Below are positions 22,812 through 30,283 of a stretch of 52,292 nucleotides of DNA, piece by piece. A program made the position numbers and the translations under genes. This stretch comes from a virus. Below the pieces are notes generated by a model. The model ran no database searches. It was not told the origin of the DNA and saw nothing but the letters and a program-made list of their open reading frames with translations. Position 1 is the first letter of the stretch. Each line of letters opens with the position of its first letter. The stretch is taken from positions 1 through 52,292 of the IMG/VR virus record IMGVR_UViG_3300026118_000007. One strand, written 5' to 3'.

Positions 22812-24997
22812 TTGGGTCCTCCTGTCAGTGGGTGGTAAATCTGTCCACCCGATGGTGTACGGGACATACTGATCTGTCCGCGTTGGATGAGAGTATCGAA
22901 GGTCTGATTGGCACTTTGTGACGTCAGGTGGTAGCTCTGCATGAGTTGACTACGGCTGATGCCTGGGCGCTTGATGATGGCCGTGAGGATACGTTCAAGG
23001 TCACGTTCGTAGGATGTCTTGCCGATCCCATTGACAACCTCGATGGCGTACGCTCGCCACTGCTTGCAGTACCTGATCGCATGCAGGATGTCGATGACCT
23101 CTACAGTCACGCCCTCCTTGCCTACGTGACGTGCCGCAGAGATGAGAACGGCCGCCTTCAACGTGTTCTTGCTGAGTCGGTCGAACAGAGGCGTCATGAG
23201 TTCAGGCTTCTCCGACTCCAGCCCGCTCTGGACTAGTGCAGCCTCCAGCTCGTTGTACCTCTGCCACGCCTCAGGTGTTAGCTGTGCACTTGTCTGTACG
23301 TTCTCCTGTACCGACTCCCCTCTGGCCTTGATGTGCACTGTGCGACTTTGTCCGTAGTGGTTAACCAAGGCCTCCATCCTGGCGAGGAGGAGGTCACGGT
23401 TGCCTAGGTCCTTAACGGTTGGGGGCCCAAGAGGTTGAAGGCGACTGGTGTCAGATTCGGCCGTGACAAAAATGAAGCGAGGAATGAATCCGGACGAGAC
23501 GTGTTCATGAGTAAGGAGGCCCTGAACACGATTTCGAATGCCTCCTGCGAGGATGAGGAGGATCGGATGACGTACAGTGATCTCCTCTTTGCGCAGGATT
23601 CGCTTCTGCATCTTTCCATCATACAGCTTGGTGAGCACTTCCGCCATACCAGCATAGTAGTCCTTCTTAGTGATCATCTCCAGTAGACCTGAGAACTCGT
23701 CACGCAAGAAGATCGAGGGGCGCTTCGGCCTCGTGGATAGACCTTGCATAAGGCCTTCCACCGAGCCGTCCGTCGCCAGGATCGCATCCGGGTCCACCTC
23801 CTCCAAGAGGTCGGTCGCGATGTCCATCGCCGTCGACTTCCGCGTCAGCGTCGTGTCGCCCAGAATCATGAACCATAGGTTTGGGACAACGGGTCCATAG
23901 GAAGTCGGTAGGGTCACTCTCCCGGAGAGCAGAGCAGACAGGATCGTGAACGCACCTGCCTGGTGGTACTGCGTTGCCGCATCGCCAAGAGAACTCGCCC
24001 ATTCGATGTACTCCTCTACGAATCCTTCCTGTTGACTGGCCAGCTCCTCCTCTTCAGGAGTCATGAGGTCGCTCACTACAGCACCAGGAAACATGACAGC
24101 ATTGACACGTTCCTGGTAGGCTACGAACGCCCTACAGATCTCCACCCAGAGGTACTCTGGACTCTTACCGTCTCGTTGGTACTTGTTGCACTTCGACTCC
24201 CATGCTACCGTGAACACCTCTTCGCGGGTCATACCCATCTCGAAGAGGAGCATCTCCAGCTTCCAGAGACGCTCACTCCACTCACCGTCTGGTGTGACAC
24301 TGAACAGGTCGTAGGTGGCTGGTAGCAGTGCGTGTTGGTAGTCCTGCAGAATGTCCTCTGCGGGCTTGTCTGGTAGTTCCTCGGCAGTAGGCATTGGCGT
24401 CTTCAGGAAGGCGCTATGCTTCACCTCAGGGTAGTTCTTGAAGTCGTTCAGTGTGAACAGACCCTGCCGAAGTTCCACCAAGGCCACCATGGGATGGCCG
24501 GTGTACTTGTAGTTGAAGCTGGACGGTACACGAAGTAGCTGAGTCAGGTCCCAGCCACTTCTGTCACATCCATCCTCTGCGTGGAAGTAGGCAATGCGCT
24601 TCGCGATGTCTTCGGCTACATGTGGCGCAACTGGGTGGGCAAGACTCCACAGGCCCTGATACCTGCCAGGTGAAGACTCAACCACCAAGTTAGGTCGGAC
24701 CTGCATCCTGCCTGGCGGACATTCGTCAAGGTCTGCCCAGATGGTGGGACAGCTCTTCACGTTGTCCTTGCGCCTACGCTTGGTCTCGAACAGTTGAGGA
24801 CAATAGTACACGTCTGCTTGGTACTTACCATCCTCGACTGCACGAGCTGCTTGGTCGACCTGGTCAGGGTACAGGAAGAACCGTTCCGTCATCTCGCGCT
24901 TCTGGCCGCCATGGTTGGCGAGGAGCGCAACACAAATGTAACCCTTGGCCTCAGGGCCGAAGGCCACCTTGAAGAAGGTCTTGACTGCTGATTCCAT
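22808..24997 (-). CDS. Primase-helicase (AEP-type primase plus DUF3987-like ATPase)
   Basis: A 729-residue replication protein. The N-terminal 200 residues look like an archaeo-eukaryotic-type primase (IWADLDECPPG with the Asp pair near 89-91, VVESSPGRYQGLWSL, and RSGWDLTQLLRVPSSFNYK). The second half matches DUF3987-type helicases, with Walker A GDTTLTRKST (about 370-379), an acidic FLRDEFSGLLE (about 415) and IPRFIFVTAE. A winged helix (PGISRSQLMQSYHLTSQSAN) ends it. It should prime and unwind the fork with the PolA fusion. A terminator hairpin lies between it and the DUF669 gene, so it may have its own transcript. Confidence 0.8.
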   Translation of the reverse strand: MESAVKTFFKVAFGPEAKGYICVALLANHGGQKREMTERFFLYPDQVDQAARAVEDGKYQADVYYCPQLFETKRRRKDNVKSCPTIWADLDECPPGRMQVRPNLVVESSPGRYQGLWSLAHPVAPHVAEDIAKRIAYFHAEDGCDRSGWDLTQLLRVPSSFNYKYTGHPMVALVELRQGLFTLNDFKNYPEVKHSAFLKTPMPTAEELPDKPAEDILQDYQHALLPATYDLFSVTPDGEWSERLWKLEMLLFEMGMTREEVFTVAWESKCNKYQRDGKSPEYLWVEICRAFVAYQERVNAVMFPGAVVSDLMTPEEEELASQQEGFVEEYIEWASSLGDAATQYHQAGAFTILSALLSGRVTLPTSYGPVVPNLWFMILGDTTLTRKSTAMDIATDLLEEVDPDAILATDGSVEGLMQGLSTRPKRPSIFLRDEFSGLLEMITKKDYYAGMAEVLTKLYDGKMQKRILRKEEITVRHPILLILAGGIRNRVQGLLTHEHVSSGFIPRFIFVTAESDTSRLQPLGPPTVKDLGNRDLLLARMEALVNHYGQSRTVHIKARGESVQENVQTSAQLTPEAWQRYNELEAALVQSGLESEKPELMTPLFDRLSKNTLKAAVLISAARHVGKEGVTVEVIDILHAIRYCKQWRAYAIEVVNGIGKTSYERDLERILTAIIKRPGISRSQLMQSYHLTSQSANQTFDTLIQRGQISMSRTPSGGQIYHPLTGGPK

Positions 24998-25020
24998 ACA
25001 CTGCCCTGTTTAGTTGGGGA

Positions 25021-25058
25021 AAGGTTCCCTAGCCGAGGTGCGCGACTAGGGAACCCTT
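25021..25058 (-). terminator. Hairpin terminator between the ssDNA-binding and primase genes
   Basis: AAGGTTCCCTAG (25021-25032) pairs with CTAGGGAACCCTT (25046-25058), 12 bp with one bulged base and a 13-base loop. On the minus strand it is followed by TTTCCCC, a short U-tract. It would end or lower the transcript coming from the nuclease/ATPase operon. Confidence 0.7.
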
Positions 25059-25067
25059 CGAGGTGGA

Positions 25068-25553
25068 TCAGGAAGGCAGCAGCGAACCGCTACCCGGCTT
25101 GGCGTTGGCTGCCGGCGCACCGTCCTTCACGGACTTGTAGCCACCGATGTCGTTGCGAGCCTCGTACTCCTTCTCCTCACCCGTCTGCGGGTCGCGAACC
25201 TTCCGCTTCGGGGTGATCTTGACCTTGGCCCACAGCTCCTGGCCGAGCAGCTCCTCCGGCTCCGGCACCTCGACCTCGCCGGCCTCCGTCTCGATGCCCA
25301 GCCCGTTGAGCAGCTGGTTCAGGGAGTACAGTGCACCGGCGAAGAGCATGACGTTGGAGAAGACCTTCCGGCCCTCGTGGTCACCTTCGGCCACGGTGTG
25401 TTCCACCGCGTAGTAGGGCTTGCCGTAGTTCTTGTCCGACTTGCTCTCGCGGAGCTCGACGTCCGAGATGGTGACCTTGTACCAGCCAGAAGGAATCGGC
25501 TCCAGAACCTTGGAGCTGGCTTCCTGCTCGGTCATTACAACCTTGATACCCAT
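25068..25553 (-). CDS. DUF669-like single-stranded DNA-binding protein
   Basis: This 161-residue protein begins MGIKVVMTEQEASSKVLEPI, then SGWYKVTISDVELRESKSDKNYGKPYY and FAGALYSLNQLLNGLGI, the pattern of the DUF669 family that accompanies Sak4/RecA-like recombinases in actinophages. A C-terminal part with strands (LWAKVKITPKRKV) ends in a flexible GSGSLLPS tail. It probably coats single-stranded DNA during replication and annealing. Its gene follows the ATPase gene by 8 bases. Confidence 0.75.
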   Translation of the reverse strand: MGIKVVMTEQEASSKVLEPIPSGWYKVTISDVELRESKSDKNYGKPYYAVEHTVAEGDHEGRKVFSNVMLFAGALYSLNQLLNGLGIETEAGEVEVPEPEELLGQELWAKVKITPKRKVRDPQTGEEKEYEARNDIGGYKSVKDGAPAANAKPGSGSLLPS

Positions 25554-25561
25554 TTACGTTT

Positions 25562-26323
25562 TCACTTTCCCTTGTTGTAGTAGTTCAGGATGGTTTCCAT
25601 CGTGACAGTTTCGTCGGCACCGATGATCTGAGGCATCGTTGCGCCACGCACCTTGGCGACAGCGATGTCCGTCTGACCAGTGAGCATCAACCGACGTTGC
25701 TCACCATCGACCTCTTGGTTGTACATGAAGAAGACGATGTCGGGGATCGTGGGGACCTTCATCTGGGCCTTACCGTTCAGCAGTGGCATCCACTTGTGCT
25801 TGCCACCCTTGAGCTGAACACGCTCGGCGTGAGCGATGAAGATCACATTCATAGGAAGGTCACGGTAGAGACGAATGAGACGAAGGAGTCGAACCTGCAG
25901 CTTGCCCCATTCACGAATGCTAGGGATGTCTTCGTCCCTAGTCTCGTTCTCTGGGTCAGCTTTCATCTCTACCATGACCTGGTCTTTGCACTGCTCGAGG
26001 ATCTCCGACAGTGAGTCCAGAACCACTGTTCTGTAGGAATGTCCTCCGGCCTTGAGAGCGTTGTAGATGTCGATGTAGGCCTTCCAGTTCTTAGCGGGAA
26101 GGATCTCGACGTCGGGGTGTTCTCGGAGCGTAGCCTTGCCGGCCTCCGCGTCCACATACAGAACGTTCCGCATGCTGGGCACACGCGAAGCCGAACCAGC
26201 CAGCCACGTCTTGCCAACGCCAGCCTCCCCGTAGATGAGCATGTTCAGCTTGCTGATCTCGTGAACGTCAGGGCGCTCGATCTTGAGACCGGCAAAGCTA
26301 GTAGGAGTGAGGATATCAACCAC
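25562..26323 (-). CDS. RecA-like (Sak4-type) ATPase
   Basis: A protein of about 253 residues with Walker A YGEAGVGKTW (near residue 32), Walker B TVVLDSLSE (near 100), and NVIFIAHAE and LTGQTDIAVAKVRG later on. This is the AAA_24/Sak4 pattern, single-strand annealing recombinases related to RecA. It is paired with the DUF669 gene. The start is uncertain: GTG 26323 has TTGGAG nine bases upstream and overlaps the stop of the membrane micro-gene; TTG 26338 is the longer alternative. Confidence 0.8.
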   Translation of the reverse strand: MVDILTPTSFAGLKIERPDVHEISKLNMLIYGEAGVGKTWLAGSASRVPSMRNVLYVDAEAGKATLREHPDVEILPAKNWKAYIDIYNALKAGGHSYRTVVLDSLSEILEQCKDQVMVEMKADPENETRDEDIPSIREWGKLQVRLLRLIRLYRDLPMNVIFIAHAERVQLKGGKHKWMPLLNGKAQMKVPTIPDIVFFMYNQEVDGEQRRLMLTGQTDIAVAKVRGATMPQIIGADETVTMETILNYYNKGK

Positions 26324-26411
26324 AGCTGAACGCTCCAAGGTAGGTCAGGATGACTGCGACGATGGCATACAAGGCGACTCCGCAAGCTGCGCCCAAGAAG
26401 AACTTGGTCAC
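26316..26411 (-). CDS. 31-residue single-helix membrane protein
   Basis: GTG 26411 overlaps the stop of the 81-residue membrane protein (GTGTGA) and the frame ends at TGA 26316-26318, eight bases inside the RecA-like gene. It encodes VTKFFLGAACGVALYAIVAV and then ILTYLGAFSCG, one helix. The tight overlap at both ends copies the arrangement of the micro-genes near queD and queC. Confidence 0.6.
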   Translation of the reverse strand: MTKFFLGAACGVALYAIVAVILTYLGAFSCG

Positions 26412-26653
26412 ACCCATCCTCCAGTCAGGAAGTGTGCACCGAGCCAGAACATGAATGCTGCAAGGACGAACCTACGGAACTGAACCCATCCAGTCTTCTC
26501 GCGGCCCTTGGAGGTGCCGAACCAGATCCAGACGTGTTCGCTCAGAGTGTCGCCAGGCTTCGAGTTGAAGAGGGCAATGCCTTCGAGCACCAGGAAGTAG
26601 ACGAGCCAGGCCAGCCACCCGATCGTTGCTGGATCGGTGTACGTGATGGTCAT
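26408..26653 (-). CDS. 81-residue two-helix membrane protein
   Basis: Helix 1 is IGWLAWLVYFLVLEGIALF (about 11-29), a polar loop with SKPGDTLSEHVWIWFGTSKG follows, then helix 2 RFVLAAFMFWLGAHFLTGGW. Related small membrane proteins occur in early operons of actinophages; role unknown. ATG 26653 overlaps the nuclease stop (ATGA), so it is expressed with recombination genes and is not a lysis gene by position. Confidence 0.7.
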   Translation of the reverse strand: MTITYTDPATIGWLAWLVYFLVLEGIALFNSKPGDTLSEHVWIWFGTSKGREKTGWVQFRRFVLAAFMFWLGAHFLTGGWV

Positions 26654-27945
26654 AGCTTCTCCATGTGCTTGTCCGTCGTGGGCTCTGCCTCTTCCCAGTA
26701 GTGGCGATCCAGCTTCTGGTACATGGTGTCCAGTGCGTACTGGTAGTCCTCACCACGATTCTTACCAAGACAGGGATCCCAGAAGGCACAGCCACTGTAC
26801 GCTCCAAGACCCTTGCAGTGGAAGCGTCCCTGGTTGGGATAGATGTGCAGGTTCGGATTGGTCATCTCTCCCGCCTCCATCCACAAGTTGATCCCAGCCT
26901 GTACGCATTCCTCTTCATTGCGGAAGACAGGGTGCCACCGATGGAACTGAGGTCCTTCTTCCTTCAAGTACTGAATGAAGTCTGTGTACAGTCCACGTCC
27001 GTAGGCTTCAGGATCGTTCTCCTGAACGGTTCTCTCGTACAGCTCCCAGTTGGTCTCCAGGTTCCTACTCACGCTGAAGCGACGACCTAGGCGAGTGACC
27101 TTGAGAGGCTCAGGCTCTTCGGGGACAGCCTTCTTGATCTCGGCATAAATAAACCCAACCACAGGCAGACCAATAAGGCGCAGAGCCCAAACGTAACCAG
27201 TGATCTGGTCATCGTTCCAGAGGTACTCGTCCGATGTCTCGGTCCCTGATAGTCGTGTCGCGGTCTTCCAGTCACCGATCCAGAGGTTCCCTTCAGAGTC
27301 CTCGAACAGGATATCGAGTCGGCCACCGAACGTTACCGGCAGACCCTTCCACTTGGTGCGTCCGTGTGTACCTGTTAGGGCATCGAAAGCTTCGATGTGT
27401 TGCTGTCCCTGGTTGGCTAGCCACTTCCTGTACCGCCTGAAGCACCAGTCACAATTGCACCAGAGGTCCTGCTCGCCTGTGTACGGGTTCGCGATGGGGA
27501 CTTCGAACTTGATCTCGACCTTGACGGGCTTGAGACCCTTGTGTTGGTTCGGAGCTACGTGAGTGAAGTAGTACTCCAACATCGCCACGCCAAGACGTAC
27601 ACGGTCGTCGTAGTCCGCAGCCATCTCATCGTCGATACCGTTGTTCAGACGGATGAACTTGAGACGCTGTTCTCGCGTGATACGCTTGAAGGTGGCAACC
27701 GCAATGGCCAGAGAAGCAGCTGGGTCAGGATTGACGAACAGACCCAGGTATGACTTGTAGTACTCCTCCATTGCAGCGTGAAAGGCAACGCCGAACTCGA
27801 GCGGACGTGCAGTGATGTTCGGGTAGTAGAACTGTCGCGAGATCCAGTCCCACCGTCGACGGCAGCCACGGAACGACCTTCGCTCACTGGTGTGAATTGA
27901 ATGGGTCAGACCGGCGTTGATGTAGTCGTTTACCGTTTCGAGCAT
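26650..27945 (-). CDS. Cas4/RecB-family nuclease (PD-(D/E)XK)
   Basis: A 431-residue nuclease. FGVAFHAAMEEYY (about 51-63) is the family His/Glu motif, GGRLDILFED...LWIGDWKTAT (about 208-230) holds the catalytic Asp and D-x-K, and QITGYVWAL (about 244) is the helix Gln motif. Cys24 and Cys in FHCKGLGAYSGCAFWDPC (about 387-404) can bind an Fe-S cluster as in Cas4 and AddB. It probably makes single-stranded DNA for the RecA/Sak4 partner. It opens a three- to five-gene operon with its own promoter at 27978-28006. Confidence 0.85.
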   Translation of the reverse strand: MLETVNDYINAGLTHSIHTSERRSFRGCRRRWDWISRQFYYPNITARPLEFGVAFHAAMEEYYKSYLGLFVNPDPAASLAIAVATFKRITREQRLKFIRLNNGIDDEMAADYDDRVRLGVAMLEYYFTHVAPNQHKGLKPVKVEIKFEVPIANPYTGEQDLWCNCDWCFRRYRKWLANQGQQHIEAFDALTGTHGRTKWKGLPVTFGGRLDILFEDSEGNLWIGDWKTATRLSGTETSDEYLWNDDQITGYVWALRLIGLPVVGFIYAEIKKAVPEEPEPLKVTRLGRRFSVSRNLETNWELYERTVQENDPEAYGRGLYTDFIQYLKEEGPQFHRWHPVFRNEEECVQAGINLWMEAGEMTNPNLHIYPNQGRFHCKGLGAYSGCAFWDPCLGKNRGEDYQYALDTMYQKLDRHYWEEAEPTTDKHMEKL

Positions 27946-27977
27946 ACGCTTTTCCCTTGTTGTTCTTTGTTAGAGAT

Positions 27978-28006
27978 AGTATATAGTGCCCTCAATGGGA
28001 AATCAA
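27978..28006 (-). promoter_or_regulatory. Promoter for the recombination operon
   Basis: On the minus strand TTGATT (28006-28001), 17 bases, then TATACT (27983-27978). The transcript would start near 27971 and reach ATG 27945 with AACAAGGGAAAAGC as ribosome site. Good match to sigma-70/HrdB consensus. Confidence 0.75.
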
Positions 28007-28024
28007 CGCCGGCATTTGATCTAG

Positions 28025-28195
28025 CTATCGCTGCGGCATCCCGAAGCCATCGGAGTAGTCAGCGTCGTACAGTTCCCGGCACTTACAGTAGCCAGGACTC
28101 CTCTTGGAGGGGCACTCTGGGTGATGTCTCTTCTCCAATGGCTTCTCTTTGAACTCTTCCTCATACGGTCCAAAGAAGTCCTCATTGTCGTTCAC
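28025..28195 (-). CDS. 56-residue cysteine-containing protein, unknown
   Basis: GTG 28195 follows GGAGAGAAAC; the longer frame upstream is shadow sequence. The protein starts VNDNEDFFGPYEEEF, then PECPSKRSPGYCKCREL, a C-x8-C-x-C cluster that may bind zinc. It is the last gene before the operon promoter at 28006. Confidence 0.55.
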   Translation of the reverse strand: MNDNEDFFGPYEEEFKEKPLEKRHHPECPSKRSPGYCKCRELYDADYSDGFGMPQR

Positions 28196-28421
28196 GTTTC
28201 TCTCCTTTCCTACGTATGACGACCTCGCACCCGAGAGAGTTGATAATGCGTAGGGCCTTGGATAGAGTGATGTCCTTGCCATCCGCCTCAATGGCGGCCA
28301 CAAACGAACGTGACACCTCTGACATACTTGCCAGTCCCCTTTGCGAGACTGCTCGTCTGGTCCGTTCAGTGCCTACGACGTAGCCAAAGCCACTGGTGTT
28401 ACCAATCACGTACTCGTTCAT
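28182..28421 (-). CDS. Small HTH (XRE-like) DNA-binding protein
   Basis: From ATG 28421 the 79-residue protein reads MNEYVIGNTSGFGYVVGTER, then RTRRAVSQRGLASMSEVSRSFVAAIEADGKDITLSKA-type text, an XRE/HipB helix-turn-helix (SQRGLASMSEVSRSFVAAIE as the recognition region) followed by a RIINSLGCEVVIRRK strand. It is a candidate early regulator or antitoxin-like protein; no toxin partner is visible. ATG overlaps the upstream stop (ATGA) and its end overlaps the next gene by 14 bp. Confidence 0.7.
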   Translation of the reverse strand: MNEYVIGNTSGFGYVVGTERTRRAVSQRGLASMSEVSRSFVAAIEADGKDITLSKALRIINSLGCEVVIRRKGEKRERQ

Positions 28422-28816
28422 CGACGCTCGTCCTCGTGCCGCCATGGCTTGCGGTTGGCCCGGAAGCTCATGGTATAGATCCGGTCTCGCGGGTCGGTAC
28501 CTGCACCCTCGATGAGGTTGTACGGATGGATGTAGTTGGTCGGACGAGGCTTGGCGCACTTGGCATGTACGTACCAGCCGTACTTAGCGGAGCGCGCACT
28601 CTTGCCTGCATAGTCGGGACAGTCACAGAACTTGGTCGGCACTGCATACATCTGCGGCACCTTCCACCCCTCGCCGGTCTGTACGCGGAACTCCTTTGTG
28701 CCCTCCACAAGAGGAGGTTCTACCGGTACCGTGTACATGACATCACCACGCTTGATGGCCTCGACGAAGGCTTCGGCCTCATCGTTGTCAGGAATCTCCA
28801 CTACTACGAACCGCAT
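28418..28816 (-). CDS. 132-residue protein with CDC motif, unknown
   Basis: ATG 28816 gives MRFVVVEIPDNDEAEAFVEA, a basic-acidic alpha/beta start, then FCDCPDYAGK and WYVHAKCAKPRPTNY, which supply three cysteines and a histidine for possible metal binding. The frame upstream of 28816 is shadow. It is coupled to the HTH gene by ATGA. No family recognised. Confidence 0.65.
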   Translation of the reverse strand: MRFVVVEIPDNDEAEAFVEAIKRGDVMYTVPVEPPLVEGTKEFRVQTGEGWKVPQMYAVPTKFCDCPDYAGKSARSAKYGWYVHAKCAKPRPTNYIHPYNLIEGAGTDPRDRIYTMSFRANRKPWRHEDERR

Positions 28817-29150
28817 TGAGAACCTCCGAGATGTTCTGGTCAATGTTCTGCAGGAGCTTGGTCTGCTTCTTCGACTCGACGAGCATGCCAGCGGCAGCGC
28901 GCGACAGTGCGAGCACACTGTACATGATGCATTGTGTCATGTTCCAGCGGTTGTCGGCGATGAGACTCTTTGCCTTGGTACTACTCAGGAACTTCTGCTT
29001 AGCGTCCTCCGGTACGTGCATGCCTCGACCACGCACCCTGAACGCTGCCACAGCCTCACGCATGCCCTGGTAGATCTTCTCACGGGCGTCGATAGCTCGC
29101 CGCGCCATTTGCTCAGCGTTGCGTACGTACGTCTCTACTGATTCAGACAT
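28788..29150 (-). CDS. 120-residue helical protein, unknown
   Basis: ATG 29150 is preceded by GGGAGGTTTAACA, so the ribosome site and the GTTTAACA block of element copy B are fused. The product is nearly all helical (MSESVETYVRNAEQMARRAI, AKSLIADNRWNMTQCIMYSV, ESKKQTKLLQNIDQNISEVL) and probably a coiled-coil oligomer. It overlaps the next gene by 29 bp. Function unknown. Confidence 0.7.
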   Translation of the reverse strand: MSESVETYVRNAEQMARRAIDAREKIYQGMREAVAAFRVRGRGMHVPEDAKQKFLSSTKAKSLIADNRWNMTQCIMYSVLALSRAAAGMLVESKKQTKLLQNIDQNISEVLNAVRSSGDS

Positions 29151-29189
29151 TGTTAAACCTCCCCTCATGTCTCCCACAGAACTCCACAC
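29151..29189 (-). repeat. Two-part dispersed element, copy B
   Basis: Minus-strand GTGTGGAG (29189-29182) and GTTTAACA (29158-29151), 31 bases apart. GTTTAACA abuts the ATG of the gene at 29150. The copy points in the direction of that gene. Confidence 0.8.
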
Positions 29190-29260
29190 GCCGATGTCCA
29201 CGTGAAATCTCGAATGAACTTGTCACGAAGTCCAGAGCTCTCGTGAATGAACCAGCGCCC

Positions 29261-29299
29261 GTGTGGAGTACTGAAGCGGCACGCTACGGTTGTTTAACT
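29261..29299 (+). repeat. Two-part dispersed element, copy D
   Basis: GTGTGGAG at 29261 and GTTTAACT at 29292, 31 bases apart, on the plus strand, back to back with copy B. Its second block supplies the TAA stop of the leftward gene ending at 29294. The 143-bp gap between 29151 and 29293 holds only these two copies and no gene. Confidence 0.75.
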
Positions 29300-29518
29300 A
29301 GGTAGTGCAACGACGTTATGCGGAGGAGGTTCGACTCCGTAGAAGTCGTGCTCACGTCCTTTGCAGGTCTCCTCAGCTCGATGGTGGTGGACGACGGAGG
29401 TCTCTTGCCGCTTCTCCAGTTGGATACGGCTCTGCTGAGCCACAACAGCCGGATCGATACGGTCAGCGATCACGTACTTGTGGTGATCGGCCTGAATGCC
29501 ATTGACGACATTAGCCAT
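29294..29518 (-). CDS. 74-residue His-rich protein, unknown
   Basis: ATG 29518 lies 8 bp inside the previous gene. The protein starts MANVVNGIQADHHKYVIADR and has a charged helix (VAQQSRIQLEKRQETSVV), HHH, and C-K-G-R-E-H-D. It ends VVALPS. No family recognised. Confidence 0.55.
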   Translation of the reverse strand: MANVVNGIQADHHKYVIADRIDPAVVAQQSRIQLEKRQETSVVHHHRAEETCKGREHDFYGVEPPPHNVVALPS

Positions 29519-29693
29519 TGTTGTCCTTCTCCACTGCACGAATGGCACTGTACCAGATGGTGTACTTGTAGCCCATGAGCAGGTGCATAGCCTGCTCCTG
29601 CGTGAAGCCTGCACGTACCCAGGAGATGAACATCTCGTGGTCCTCTACGGCCGCTGAGTCGAGCGTAGCGTCGTAGAGGTTGTCGTCAGGCAC
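29511..29693 (-). CDS. 60-residue protein, unknown
   Basis: A small acidic helical protein (MPDDNLYDATLDSAAVEDHE, then FISWVRAGFTQEQAMHLLMG) whose second half resembles a UBA-like or HTH helix pair. It overlaps both neighbours by 8 bp (start 29693, end 29511), consistent with a coupled operon. Confidence 0.6.
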   Translation of the reverse strand: MPDDNLYDATLDSAAVEDHEMFISWVRAGFTQEQAMHLLMGYKYTIWYSAIRAVEKDNNG

Positions 29694-29958
29694 CGTCGAC
29701 CACCTCGATCTTGAACTGCTGGGGGTCCCTGATGTCCAAGTTGGTGAAGTACTCCTCAGGCGCGATGTCGCCGTGGAGTACGTAGCGCTTCTCGTACATA
29801 GCCATGTCCTGTACGGTCATGGCCTGTTGCTCCTCCAGAGTGGTTTCCTTCTCTAGCTTCGGGTCTTCGTCGTCGGTGTAGACGACAAGAAAGTTCTCCT
29901 TCTTGACGAAGTCGGTGATGTCGACGTTGATCCGCAGCATGATCCGAGGGTCTGCCAT
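29686..29958 (-). CDS. 90-residue acidic protein, unknown
   Basis: ATG 29958 follows the previous stop (29961) by two bases with GGAAGTGGTAGTA upstream. The product starts MADPRIMLRINVDITDFVKK and contains VVYTDDEDPKLEKETTLEEQ. No motif recognised. Confidence 0.55.
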   Translation of the reverse strand: MADPRIMLRINVDITDFVKKENFLVVYTDDEDPKLEKETTLEEQQAMTVQDMAMYEKRYVLHGDIAPEEYFTNLDIRDPQQFKIEVVDGA

Positions 29959-29960
29959 TA

Positions 29961-30281
29961 CTACCACTTCCTTCCGGTGACATCCTTGTGTACTGGGCTC
30001 TTCGTTGTGGACTTATGTCCCACAAGGCAGGGGAGCGCGTAGCTGACGGTCTGGTACTGCCCAAAGGGGAGGCCCTTCTCATTGAAGGTGCCGTCCTTCA
30101 CGACGATGTCCTCGTGTGCCGCGAGCGAGTGGGAACATTTACCTCCGCCGCTCATGACGGGCAGCTGTCCCGTGTTACGCTTGGCGTGGTACGGAAGTCG
30201 CTTCTTCCGCCTCGGGTTACGTCGGGCAGAGATGACACCGTTCTGAGCATTGATATCGAACCAGTACTGTCCAGCGTACAT
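29961..30281 (-). CDS. 106-residue basic protein downstream of the helicase, unknown
   Basis: ATG 30281 sits two bases after the helicase stop (30284), after GAAGGGATAACC. It starts MYAGQYWFDINAQNGVISAR, is basic (RRNPRRKKRLPYHAKR) and ends with HKDVTGRKW. A CSHSLAAHED segment and C-L-V-G-H might bind metal. Coupling suggests it works with the helicase. Confidence 0.55.
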   Translation of the reverse strand: MYAGQYWFDINAQNGVISARRNPRRKKRLPYHAKRNTGQLPVMSGGGKCSHSLAAHEDIVVKDGTFNEKGLPFGQYQTVSYALPCLVGHKSTTKSPVHKDVTGRKW

Positions 30282-30283
30282 GG